In this document: positions 35,440 to 43,944 of the stretch, in pieces
How positions within the stretch are numbered: the first letter of the stretch is position 1
How the letters are laid out: each line of letters starts with the position of its first letter
Origin: Photobacterium frigidiphilum
Lineage (GTDB): Bacteria; Pseudomonadota; Gammaproteobacteria; Enterobacterales; Vibrionaceae
Direction: 5' to 3'
Assembly (NCBI RefSeq): GCF_003025615.1
Contig: NZ_PYMJ01000008.1
Span: 1-64,000, forward strand
DNA: 64,000 nucleotides
Position numbers and translations under genes: made by a program
Notes under the pieces: generated by a model
Database searches by the model: none
Told to the model about the DNA's origin: nothing
Seen by the model: the letters and a program-made list of their open reading frames with translations, nothing else

Positions 35440-36912
35440 TTACATAGATGTCGTTTGGCTGATAATGTCCTCAACTGGTTCTATGTTTAGCTGAAAGTCC
35501 TTAATGCCTAGTTGTTCTAGCTCTTCTTTTGTTGCAATAGGAGCTGAGCCTACACTTCTTCGTACTCGTCCAGCGCGTTCATCATTGCCATAGAATGGTT
35601 CATCAGCTAAGTACGTTACATCAGCAACGTATGAAGAGTCGGCATGGAAATCACCTGAAACTTTAGTCTTAATCGGGCGAAGAGCATCACTTACAGCCCA
35701 TTTCAGAGCGTCTTTACCATGCTTGTCAACAAGCCACGACCAATCCCAAAAATCCGTACCCAGTGGCGTATGTGGGTGCTGATATTGGTAAAGTAAGTTT
35801 GTGGCGGGTGTAGAACCTCGGCCAACAGTATAGGTGATTGATTTAGTTGGTCGATTTTCATCATGACTTAACAATGCATTTCCGCCCCACCGCATAAATG
35901 ATGTCAGAGTTACGTCATAGCTAACTTGTGCATTAAATTTATAAGGGTAATCAACGGTCGCCTTTTCAATTTTTAGGAAAACAGGAATTTGCGTGTGTGG
36001 AGGAACGTTAACAACAGCTACATCAGAAATTGTTTTTTGCGAACTTTTACCGTCAGTAGTCGCAAATGATTGTTCTGCACCTAGCTCAAGCGATAATTCT
36101 GTTTCACCGATAAGAGGGAATTTAAATTTACTTTTCGAGGTTACTTTTTCAGAATATTTATAAGTATCCGTCTTCGACCAGTTAGTGGATTCAGAGTAAC
36201 TATATGTTAGTCGTCGCTGTTGCATTGTACTAGAAGCATTCTTGGCGTAACCAACGATATAGCCATAGGATTCTTTATCTGATTCAACTTTTTTACCAAC
36301 CCAAAGAGTTGAAGGTTCGACTTCATAGTTAAAATTAGTGAATTCCATCTTTAATCGTTCATCGCAACGGTAGCCGTTACAATTACCATTATTGTATCCT
36401 GTAACAAGGAAGTCATGATCGCTTTGTCGCGTAACTACCATGTCTTCACCTGCGTATTTACTACGGGTGCCTCCAGCCCAAGCGAATCCCAGCGCGTTAG
36501 CCAGTCGAGCCCATGGCTGATAGAATTCAACTTGGTTTATTAAATCCCATTCAACAGTAAGAACATCATTTTCAGGAATGTTAATCGGAGACATATCATA
36601 AATTTGAGGTATTTCTATTTTAGTCGGAACACAGAAAGTCGTATGCCATAATCCATCTTGTTTAATTTCGTATCCATAACCAGAACCCATAATTACATAT
36701 CCATCAGCAAGATTAGTAATTTGCCATTCACCCATTTTATTTGTTAGAGCTGTTCCTAAAAAACGAGCTTCACTGCGAGTAATTGGTCGATATTCTGAAT
36801 TACAGGTTTGACCTTGTATATCTAAATCGTAAATAGTTATTTGAGCACTCGCAATATTGGGGTATGCAAACGCTCCCATGATGCTTAGAGCTAACATGCT
36901 AAGTTTTTTCAT
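35440..36912 (-). CDS. Aerolysin-family pore-forming toxin (proaerolysin-like)
   Basis: A 490-residue secreted toxin that matches Aeromonas proaerolysin along its whole length. Signal peptide about 1-23. Lobe 1 (about 24-105) has the pertussis-like domain with YRPITRSEA and GYVIMGSGYG. Glycan-binding and stem regions include GEDMVVTR, CNGYRC, TNWSKTDTY, SEKVTSKSKFKFPLIGETEL and FMRWGGNA. Four cysteines (37, 94, 178, 183) keep the spacing of the two aerolysin disulphides. The C-terminal activation loop carries RVRR (449-452) followed by SVGS, a furin-type cleavage site like KVRRAR in aerolysin. The mature toxin would bind GPI-anchored proteins, heptamerise and pierce host membranes. No secretion gene is adjacent; type II secretion is expected. 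Confidence 0.95.
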   Translation of the reverse strand: MKKLSMLALSIMGAFAYPNIASAQITIYDLDIQGQTCNSEYRPITRSEARFLGTALTNKMGEWQITNLADGYVIMGSGYGYEIKQDGLWHTTFCVPTKIEIPQIYDMSPINIPENDVLTVEWDLINQVEFYQPWARLANALGFAWAGGTRSKYAGEDMVVTRQSDHDFLVTGYNNGNCNGYRCDERLKMEFTNFNYEVEPSTLWVGKKVESDKESYGYIVGYAKNASSTMQQRRLTYSYSESTNWSKTDTYKYSEKVTSKSKFKFPLIGETELSLELGAEQSFATTDGKSSQKTISDVAVVNVPPHTQIPVFLKIEKATVDYPYKFNAQVSYDVTLTSFMRWGGNALLSHDENRPTKSITYTVGRGSTPATNLLYQYQHPHTPLGTDFWDWSWLVDKHGKDALKWAVSDALRPIKTKVSGDFHADSSYVADVTYLADEPFYGNDERAGRVRRSVGSAPIATKEELEQLGIKDFQLNIEPVEDIISQTTSM

Positions 36913-37438
36913 TTATATAATTCCCTAAACTTCGAGTTTAATTACCGTTGATAATTAGGAGTTTTGGCCGAGACCAGCAATAGGTCATAATTTTTGATTT
37001 TAATTATTATTAATTCTCCTTAAGGTTATTAGACATACGTACATCTTTAGCTGCTTTCCGTTAATACAACTGGCCAGATCACTGTCTGCCTATCTGGGCA
37101 ACACGCTCAGCCCCAGAGTGGCCAGAATAGCCAATACTATTATTGAACTCGTTACTCACACCTTTATCTTTCATACCACTACTTTAAGCGAGTTATTAGT
37201 GTTTTTAAGGCATTTAGTTTGTGTATTGTAAATAAATAATTATATTTGCAATTATCATTGCCGTATTCACTGAGCCCAATGTACAGCATTTTTTTGCTTT
37301 CACGCAGTGATCTGGCTCACCTTATATGTATGGAATATTGTACATTCCGATGGGAATTTAATTTCTGTGATTTTATTTCAGAGAATAAATACTCATTAGC
37401 CTGCATATAAAGTGGCGGTAATCAAAAATACTCGAATC
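36913..37438. other. Upstream region of the toxin gene
   Basis: More than 500 bases without a supported gene. Near 37060-37150 a more GC-rich patch contains two TGGCCAG motifs. One frame is open there (begins LIQLARSLSAYLGNTLSPRV), which looks like a protein fragment I cannot identify. A GGAAT-N7-ATTCC dyad lies at 37332-37348. The toxin promoter must lie here on the minus strand. Confidence 0.4.
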
Positions 37439-37735
37439 GGCTCTGTTGCAAAAAATCAGACTAGGCTCAGAATTCCACCTTTCCCATCTAATCTAGCGAC
37501 TCAATGATCAACCCCGAATTCAAATGGAAACACTTTGCCTCTGAAATCATTCTTTGGTGTCTGCGTTGGTATGGTTCGACCATTTATCGTTGGTTTATTG
37601 AATATGCCTCGGCATTACGCAAGAAGTTACGTCGTCATCAATTCATCCAGACAGACTCTTCGTGGTAGCTCGATGAGACTATGTCCAAGTAAAGGGGAAA
37701 TGGCACTGCATTTATTTGAGCAATTTTGTACAAAA
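37439..37735 (+). pseudogene. IS6-family element remnant with internally deleted transposase
   Basis: Starts with the IS6-type end GGCTCTGTTGCAAAAAATC. The frame from ATG 37505 reads NPEFKWKHFASEIILWCLRW, then YGST, and jumps straight to IYRWFIEYASALRKKLRRHQ, then FIQTDSSW, before a stop. About 20-25 residues between GST and IYRW are missing compared with intact IS6 transposases. The DDE core beyond the first aspartate is also lost. It lies between the toxin and an AraC regulator. Confidence 0.85.
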
Positions 37736-37816
37736 AAAGGGTTCCCGAGTAGGTTATGATGAAAGGAATAGCAAATTAACGCTGTGTTTCCTTTTTTAAT
37801 TTACTGGGTGGTGGTG

Positions 37817-38701
37817 ATGTCTGAGTCAAAAAATACAAGCCGACAAACTCGCACCAAAAAATCGCCAGCAATCAAAGAACAAGCCACCTACCGCTTCGCA
37901 GATGAACTCGGCGGCTTAGAAGTATTGGATGCGCAGTACCATCATCAAAATTTTTCCCGTCATAGCCATGAAGGCTATACCGTTGGAGTGATTGAAAAAG
38001 GTGCGCAAAAATTCTATCGAACAGGTGGGAACCATGTCGCTCCCCAAGGCAGTATTATATTGATTAACGCCGATGATGTTCACAGCGGTCACTCAGCAGC
38101 AGAAGGCGGTTGGTCATACAAGGCGATGTATCCCTTGCCTGAACAATTTGAGCAAATCCGAAAAGAGTTAAACGCTCCATGCACAAGTGCACCCTATTTT
38201 TCTGATCCTGTGATTTACGACCTCGAACTCGCTAATCAATTACGTTTAGTTTTCGATACCTTAGAAAAATCGTCTAACCGTTTATTGCGTGAAACCTTAT
38301 TGTATAGCGTACTCACAAAGTTAATGTGTAAGCACGGTAAAGGTCGGACAACGCTGAACGATCCACCGAAAAGCCAGCGTCAACTTGCGCTTGTTAAAGA
38401 GTTTTTAGATGACTTCCCCAGTGCTGATATTACCTTGCAAGAATTGGCGCAATTAGCCTCAATAAGCCCTTTTCACTTAGTACGCTCGTTTCAAAAAGCC
38501 TTTGGTTTGCCGCCGCATGCTTATCAAATTCAGTCTCGGTTACGATTGGCTAAAAAGCTCATTAGCCAAGGACATAAAATTTCTGATGCCGCACAAGAAG
38601 CAGGCTTTCATGATCAAAGCCACCTACACCGCCACTTCAAAAAAGCGATTGGTATTACCCCTGGGCAATTCGCTAAACATCTAAAGATAAAGAGTCAGTA
38701 G
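37817..38701 (+). CDS. AraC-family regulator with cupin sensor
   Basis: A 294-residue regulator with an N-terminal AraC-type cupin (about 25-150: HHQNFSRHSHEGYTVGVIEK, then GSIILINADDVHSG). The C-terminal double helix-turn-helix has ITLQELAQLASISPFHLVRS and AAQEAGFHDQSHLHRHFKK. I start at ATG 37817 because GGTGGTGG precedes it and the family starts there; an upstream in-frame ATG at 37784 is unlikely. Close relatives often sit beside amino-acid exporters (LysE, AzlCD). Here the nearest exporter pair, azlCD, is 9 kb away. Its target is not evident. Confidence 0.85.
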   Translation: MSESKNTSRQTRTKKSPAIKEQATYRFADELGGLEVLDAQYHHQNFSRHSHEGYTVGVIEKGAQKFYRTGGNHVAPQGSIILINADDVHSGHSAAEGGWSYKAMYPLPEQFEQIRKELNAPCTSAPYFSDPVIYDLELANQLRLVFDTLEKSSNRLLRETLLYSVLTKLMCKHGKGRTTLNDPPKSQRQLALVKEFLDDFPSADITLQELAQLASISPFHLVRSFQKAFGLPPHAYQIQSRLRLAKKLISQGHKISDAAQEAGFHDQSHLHRHFKKAIGITPGQFAKHLKIKSQ

Positions 38702-38989
38702 CAACCGAAACAGCACAATCCCCACTTGCGTAACTAAATATCAATTAATTACTAAAGCATTGATTAATTAAACTTGTATTGAGTACCCCAACTGCTTTTT
38801 ATCATCAACAAGACGATTCCCCTCAAAAATCAGCGTTCTATTTTTACATTGTGCAATGTATGAACACATTAACCTGAAGAATAAACGATAAAAATATCAT
38901 TTAGATTAACAATATGAGACGTTAACACAACGTTAACAACTTATATTGTGATAACTTCGTTTCTCTGCTCTTATAGCAAATAGGTTGTC

Positions 38990-40885
38990 ATGGGAAAAGC
39001 TATGTTCAAATGGAAAGGAATTGAACTTCGACTTGTATTGGCACTCGCAATGCTGTCGATGACAACGTTGTTTCTTTCTGGTATATCATCTTTTACTTTC
39101 AACAATTTAAATCAACGTTTAGTCGCCTTAAAAGAAAGTGATATTCCCGCCTTAGAGCAAGCTGCACGATTGAACGATATGGTTCGAATTATCATTACGA
39201 CCTCTTCTGAGCTCAGCGAGGCAGAATCCAATATCGAACGTGATCAAGCCATGGAGAAAATCGAACACGCTATCCTAACCATGGATAACATCATGATCCA
39301 GTTTCCTGAGTATCATTCTTATTACAAAGATCTTATTGCACAGGTCAGCAATAGCCTCAGCTTATTGTTTCAGAGTGAAATAGAATCTCAGCATCTGAAT
39401 CAAGAACTACGCAACCTGCTCGAAGGGTTTTATCCATTATTAAAACAAGCCAGTACTTCTCTCGATCAATTATCAGAAAGCAGCAAAAATAAAATCCAAT
39501 ATGCGCAACTCAAATCTTTGCTGTACTACCAATTGGGGCTAGTGGAAAAACTCTATAACGATTCCAGCTTTAATGAATTGGATTACACCAGCTATCGCCT
39601 AGAACAAATCGGAGAGGAATGGTGGAAACTTTGGGCAACCGGTAATGTTAAACAAAATCACCCAATTCTTGATCAACAGCTCACCGTTATCTACAACCTC
39701 GCGTCAAATAACAGCAGTTTATATGCACTTAAAAACAAAGCGATCGACCATCGCTATCAAGAGCAATACTTCCTACAAAATAGCCGTAAACACCTCAACC
39801 AACTGATCGTACAGATAGAAAGTAACACCGCAAAAATGAACCGTAATATCGACACGTCGATCAGCCAAGCACAGCTATCTTTAATGGATAACCAACGTCT
39901 GTCTTTGCTCCTTTCAATATTCAGTGTGGTCGCAGCAGCGGCGATTTCATGGTTCTACGTGCGTAAAAATATCCTGCAGCGCTTACTTCACCTAAAAGAC
40001 AATATGTTCGCTATTTCAACGGGTCATTTAGATACTGAAGTCGCCATTAGAGGGCATGATGAAGTAACTCAAATGGCAAAATACCTCACCGTATTCCAAA
40101 CAACCGCCAAAGTGGTTAAGCAAACCAATAGAAAACTAGAAGCCGAAGTTGAAGAACGAACACTAGCAGAAGAAAAGCTAAGAATTACCCAAGATGAATT
40201 AATCCAAGCAGGTAAATTAGCGGCTTTAGGGCAACTGAGTGTAGGTATTACCCATGAAATCAATCAACCACTTACAGCAGTAAATAGCCATGTACGCAGT
40301 GCACAGCGATGGCTAGAAAAACAGAGAGTCGACAAGGCGCTGATTAATTTAAAGAAAATAGAAGTGTTATTAGATAAAACAGCGGCCATCACTCGTCACT
40401 TAAAAGCATTTTCACGTAAAAGCGATGGCAAGATGGAAGACGTCGATCTCGCTAACGTGATCCAAGATGCTATCGAATTATTTGAAAGTCGCCGCAATAA
40501 CATCGTTATTCATTATTCCAACCCAACGTCTTATTGGGTTCGCGCTAACAGCATTCGATTAGAACAAGTGCTGGTCAATCTCATTAGTAATGCTATCGAT
40601 GCTGTCGAACACAATCCAGCCCCACAAATAATCATCACAGTCGGTGAATCATTATCCATGGTTCAAATTATCGTAAAAGACAATGGTGCAGGGATCCCAG
40701 CCGAAGATATCCTACATATATTCGATCCATTTTATACCCGAAAAGTATCAGGCAAAGGCTTAGGGTTAGGCTTATCCATTGCCTATAACATCATTAAAGA
40801 CTTTGGAGGATCGATTCGAGCGGAATCTATCCAACACCAAGGCACAAAATTTATTGTCTCTCTACAGCAAGGCACACAATTATGA
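38990..40885 (+). CDS. Sensor histidine kinase with periplasmic helical sensor (TorS/PgtB-like)
   Basis: A 631-residue kinase. Membrane helices at about 12-33 and 303-325 bracket a long alpha-helical periplasmic sensor, as in TorS and PgtB. HAMP covers about 327-380, followed by a coiled coil. The H-box is GITHEINQPLTAV (His422), and the ATPase has NLISNAIDAVEH, DNGAGIPAEDI and GLGLGLSIAYNII. Start at 38990, with an alternative ATG at 39002. The stop overlaps the regulator start by 4 bases (ATGA). It is the probable sensor of the sigma-54 regulon downstream. In Salmonella, PgtB/PgtA control phosphoglycerate uptake. I infer an organophosphate-related signal, possibly with the PhnD-like binding protein as messenger. 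Confidence 0.9.
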   Translation: MGKAMFKWKGIELRLVLALAMLSMTTLFLSGISSFTFNNLNQRLVALKESDIPALEQAARLNDMVRIIITTSSELSEAESNIERDQAMEKIEHAILTMDNIMIQFPEYHSYYKDLIAQVSNSLSLLFQSEIESQHLNQELRNLLEGFYPLLKQASTSLDQLSESSKNKIQYAQLKSLLYYQLGLVEKLYNDSSFNELDYTSYRLEQIGEEWWKLWATGNVKQNHPILDQQLTVIYNLASNNSSLYALKNKAIDHRYQEQYFLQNSRKHLNQLIVQIESNTAKMNRNIDTSISQAQLSLMDNQRLSLLLSIFSVVAAAAISWFYVRKNILQRLLHLKDNMFAISTGHLDTEVAIRGHDEVTQMAKYLTVFQTTAKVVKQTNRKLEAEVEERTLAEEKLRITQDELIQAGKLAALGQLSVGITHEINQPLTAVNSHVRSAQRWLEKQRVDKALINLKKIEVLLDKTAAITRHLKAFSRKSDGKMEDVDLANVIQDAIELFESRRNNIVIHYSNPTSYWVRANSIRLEQVLVNLISNAIDAVEHNPAPQIIITVGESLSMVQIIVKDNGAGIPAEDILHIFDPFYTRKVSGKGLGLGLSIAYNIIKDFGGSIRAESIQHQGTKFIVSLQQGTQL

Positions 40886-42237
40886 TTTTAGACAAGCACA
40901 TTATACTCATCGATGATGAACTCGACGTTGTGGAAGCCGTTAGTGAAATGTTGGAACTAGAAGGCTTTCAAGTCAGTACCTTTACCGACCCAAATCAAGG
41001 CTTGAAGTCACTCAACCCAAGTAGTCGTTCAGTTGTATTGTGTGATGTCAGGATGCCCGCGATTGATGGATTAACACTTCTTAGTGCTATTCAACACAGA
41101 GCGCCCAATGTACCCGTTTTATTAATGAGTGGGCATGGTGACATACCTATGGCAATCGAAGCGATGAAACTAGGCGCTTTCGATTTTCTTGAAAAACCGC
41201 TCAATGCTGATGAAATAATTGATAAATTGAATCTCGCATTAACCCAATGTCAACAAATCCAAACTGCTCAATCCTCAAGTGATACAGCGCCTGAAATTCC
41301 CATAGAAGCAGCCATCATTGGCCAATCAAAATCCATTGAGAATATTCGCAAACAAGTTTTAGCGCTTGCTCATACTGGTGTAGATACCATCATCAATGGT
41401 GAAACAGGCACAGGAAAAGAAGTTATTGCTCGTGCGTTGCACACCTTCAGCCGCCGCAAAGACAAACCCTTTGTCGCCATCAACTGCGGGGGAATGACAG
41501 AGAGCATCATTGAAAGTGAATTGTTTGGTCATGAAGCAGGATCGTTTACCAGTGCGAATAAAAAACGTATTGGAAAACTAGAACAAGCCAATGGTGGCAC
41601 TCTATTTCTTGATGAAATTGAAAGCATGCCTATTGCAGTGCAAATTAAACTTTTGCGCGTCATTCAAGAACGTGTGATTGAACGAGTAGGCGGTAATGTT
41701 CTGATCCCAATCGATATTGTTGTTATTGCTGCCAGTAAAGCCGATCTCGTCAAACTCAGTGAATCGGGGGCATTTCGATCCGACCTCTTCTATCGCCTCA
41801 ATATTGCGAGCTTACACCTCCCTTCATTGCAGGAACGTAAAGAAGACATCCAACTGTTATTCCGACATTTTGTTATTCAAGCGAGTCAAAAATATAAAAC
41901 ACGCCCTTCCACTATTTATGCCGAACAAATACAACAACTGTGTCGTCACGCTTGGCCAGGAAATGTCCGTGAATTACGTAATGTCGCAGACCGTTTTGTA
42001 CTGGGCATTGTCGGAGATGGCTTCGACTTGCAAACGCCTATCACTGAGTCTTGTAGCGACGATTTTGCTTTTGAAAAACAGATGGAGCAATACGAAAGAA
42101 ATGTACTAACTGAAGCCCTTATCGAGACATTGGGTAACATCAATGAGGTGTCGGCTAAACTCAATTTACCCCGTAAAACCCTTTACCGAAAAATGAAAAA
42201 ACATCAGCTTGATAAAGACAATTTTAAAACACAATAA
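40882..42237 (+). CDS. NtrC-family sigma-54-dependent response regulator
   Basis: A 451-residue activator. The receiver has phosphoacceptor Asp55 (VVLCDVRMPAIDG). The AAA+ domain (about 140-375) has Walker A GETGTGKE (173-180), Walker B GGTLFLDEIE and the arginine fingers in FRSDLFYRLN. The C-terminal Fis-type helix-turn-helix includes NINEVSAKLNLPRKTLYRKM. Most odd is the sigma-54 contact loop, which reads GSFTSA (220-225) instead of the nearly invariant GAFTGA. Two sigma-54 promoter-like sequences lie directly downstream, so I still expect it to be active. Translationally coupled to the kinase gene. Confidence 0.92.
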   Translation: MILDKHIILIDDELDVVEAVSEMLELEGFQVSTFTDPNQGLKSLNPSSRSVVLCDVRMPAIDGLTLLSAIQHRAPNVPVLLMSGHGDIPMAIEAMKLGAFDFLEKPLNADEIIDKLNLALTQCQQIQTAQSSSDTAPEIPIEAAIIGQSKSIENIRKQVLALAHTGVDTIINGETGTGKEVIARALHTFSRRKDKPFVAINCGGMTESIIESELFGHEAGSFTSANKKRIGKLEQANGGTLFLDEIESMPIAVQIKLLRVIQERVIERVGGNVLIPIDIVVIAASKADLVKLSESGAFRSDLFYRLNIASLHLPSLQERKEDIQLLFRHFVIQASQKYKTRPSTIYAEQIQQLCRHAWPGNVRELRNVADRFVLGIVGDGFDLQTPITESCSDDFAFEKQMEQYERNVLTEALIETLGNINEVSAKLNLPRKTLYRKMKKHQLDKDNFKTQ

Positions 42238-42257
42238 GACCACATCGTTCTAGCATT

Positions 42258-42292
42258 AACACAAATACAAACACAGAGACACAAATGACCCA
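42258..42292. promoter_or_regulatory. Putative enhancer for the sigma-54 regulator, glpQ unit
   Basis: GACACAAATGACCCA at 42278-42292 is identical to the element at 43811 and nearly so to 43777. A weaker half-copy (AACACAAATACAAA) begins exactly 20 bases upstream at 42258, about two helical turns. It lies 76 bases (start to start) upstream of the -24 element. Confidence 0.65.
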
Positions 42293-42353
42293 CAAACCAT
42301 AATATAGAACATCGACTTATAATAAGACCATGTTATTTAACAGTTTTAATACT

Positions 42354-42369
42354 TGGCACAATGCGTGCA
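42354..42369 (+). promoter_or_regulatory. Sigma-54 promoter of the phosphodiesterase gene
   Basis: TGGCACAATGCGTGCA keeps the invariant GG and GC dinucleotides with the correct spacing of the TGGCAC-N5-TTGCW consensus, with one consensus mismatch. It lies 101 bases before the glpQ start. Confidence 0.8.
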
Positions 42370-42469
42370 ATTATCCATGCGGTGACGAAATGTCACCCGT
42401 TACTGGTTTTATTTACACAACCAGAAAAATGGATAATTTTCGATAATTGCTTATTGCAAGGAGATAAAA

Positions 42470-43684
42470 ATGAAGCAAATACTGAAGGGTTCTATCGCTC
42501 TAATACTAGGATTAAGCTCAATCACCGTTTGGGCTCAACAATCTGCTAATTTAGGCCCTCGTCCCTTATATTTGGTCAACAACATGGATGATGGCCCACT
42601 CAAAACGAAGTTATTACAATGCAGTGAAGACCCATTTTATCGAAGCAACTTTTCTATTGGTCATCGTGGTGCTGCAATGCAATTTCCAGAGCACACTAAA
42701 GAATCTTACCTCGCCGCCATTGAAATGGGCGCGGGGGTAGTTGAATGTGATGTTACCTTCACGAAGGACAAACAGCTCGTTTGTCGCCACTCACAAAACG
42801 ACCTACACACCACCACCGATGTACTAGTCCATCCAGAGCTCGCGAAAAAATGTACCACTCCGTTTACGCCAGCAAATGCAACAACGGGTGAAGAAGCAAA
42901 AGCAGAATGTCGTACCTCCGATTTCACTCTGGCGGAATTTAAAACCTTAAAAGGAAAAATGGATGGCGCAAACCCCAAAGCGACAACTGTCGAAGAATAT
43001 ATGCAAGGCACACCCGCTTGGCGCACCGACTTGTACGTTCAAAACGGAACGCTCATGACCCATGCAGAAAGTGCCGCATTATTCAAAGCACACGGCGTAA
43101 AAGTGACACCAGAATTGAAGTCTGCTGCCGCTGACATGCCGTTTAATGGTTTCACTCAAGAGATGTATGCTCAAAAATTGATTGATGAACTCAAAGCCGC
43201 TGGCATATCAGCGTCTGACAGCTACGTGCAATCTTTCAATTTGGATGACGTCAAATATTGGATTGAGAAAAACCCAAGTTTTGGCAAACAAGCCGTCTAT
43301 CTGGATGATCGCGTCTATGAACAAACAGATTTTGTCGCATCAAAAGAAAACATGAAAGCGCTCGCAGAAGCAGGGGTCAACATCATTGCACCACCACTTT
43401 TTGCTTTGGTGGAATTAAATGATAAGAAGGAAATAGTTGCCTCTAATTACGCCAAGCTTGCGAAACAAGCTGATTTAGACATTATCGCATGGACACTAGA
43501 ACGTTCAGGTCCGCTTGCTCAAGGTGGCGGTTGGTATTATCAAAGTGTTAATGAAAGTATTAACAATGATGGCGACATGATGAAAATGCTCGATGTGCTT
43601 GCACAAGACATTAAAGTGTTAGGTGTATTTAGTGATTGGCCAGCAACCGTTACCTACTATGCAAACTGCATGAATATCAAATAA
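42470..43684 (+). CDS. glpQ: Periplasmic glycerophosphodiester phosphodiesterase
   Basis: A 404-residue exported enzyme that would hydrolyse glycerophosphodiesters to glycerol-3-phosphate and an alcohol. Signal peptide about 1-22 (ending VWA). GDPD-domain signatures: [18 protein letters not shown] (catalytic His), [19 protein letters not shown] (metal-binding Glu/Asp and second His) and [13 protein letters not shown] precedes the ATG. It is longer than E. coli GlpQ (about 358) because of an insertion around residues 110-190. It stands behind a sigma-54 promoter and ahead of a phosphonate/phosphate-ester-type ABC transporter with the same promoter type, so both are expected to respond to the two-component system upstream. 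Confidence 0.9.
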   Translation: MKQILKGSIALILGLSSITVWAQQSANLGPRPLYLVNNMDDGPLKTKLLQCSEDPFYRSNFSIGHRGAAMQFPEHTKESYLAAIEMGAGVVECDVTFTKDKQLVCRHSQNDLHTTTDVLVHPELAKKCTTPFTPANATTGEEAKAECRTSDFTLAEFKTLKGKMDGANPKATTVEEYMQGTPAWRTDLYVQNGTLMTHAESAALFKAHGVKVTPELKSAAADMPFNGFTQEMYAQKLIDELKAAGISASDSYVQSFNLDDVKYWIEKNPSFGKQAVYLDDRVYEQTDFVASKENMKALAEAGVNIIAPPLFALVELNDKKEIVASNYAKLAKQADLDIIAWTLERSGPLAQGGGWYYQSVNESINNDGDMMKMLDVLAQDIKVLGVFSDWPATVTYYANCMNIK

Positions 43685-43733
43685 CGCTCAATCTTTGCTC
43701 TTAGCCTTAACTAATAAATGTGGTACCTAATTA

Positions 43734-43760
43734 AAAAGAGCTTTCGAGCTCTTTTATTTT
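43734..43760 (+). terminator. Terminator after glpQ
   Basis: AAAAGAGCT / AGCTCTTTT stem with a TTCG tetraloop followed by ATTTT. It separates the glpQ transcript from the transporter operon. Confidence 0.85.
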
Positions 43761-43776
43761 ACGCCTTTTATGGCAA

Positions 43777-43825
43777 GACAAAAATGACCCAATTACCTAT
43801 TTAGTCGGTGGACACAAATGACCCA
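43777..43825. promoter_or_regulatory. Two putative enhancers for the sigma-54 regulator, phn unit
   Basis: GACAAAAATGACCCA (43777-43791) and GACACAAATGACCCA (43811-43825), 34 bases apart. The downstream copy begins 74 bases before the -24 element of the phn promoter, close to the 76 bases seen at the glpQ promoter. These repeats are most simply explained as binding sites of the NtrC-type regulator. Confidence 0.7.
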
Positions 43826-43884
43826 AGTTTCAATTTCCATTAACCAACACCAAATAAACTATTGAATTAAAACAAAAATAAAAC

Positions 43885-43900
43885 TGGCACAAACCCTGCT
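43885..43900 (+). promoter_or_regulatory. Sigma-54 promoter of the phnDCEE operon
   Basis: TGGCACAAACCCTGCT keeps the GG/GC elements with correct spacing, with one mismatch to TGGCAC-N5-TTGCW. It lies 60 bases before the phnD ATG. Confidence 0.8.
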
Positions 43901-43944
43901 ATAGATAAAGTGATTCTAACAATACGTAAATAAAAGGTTTGAAT

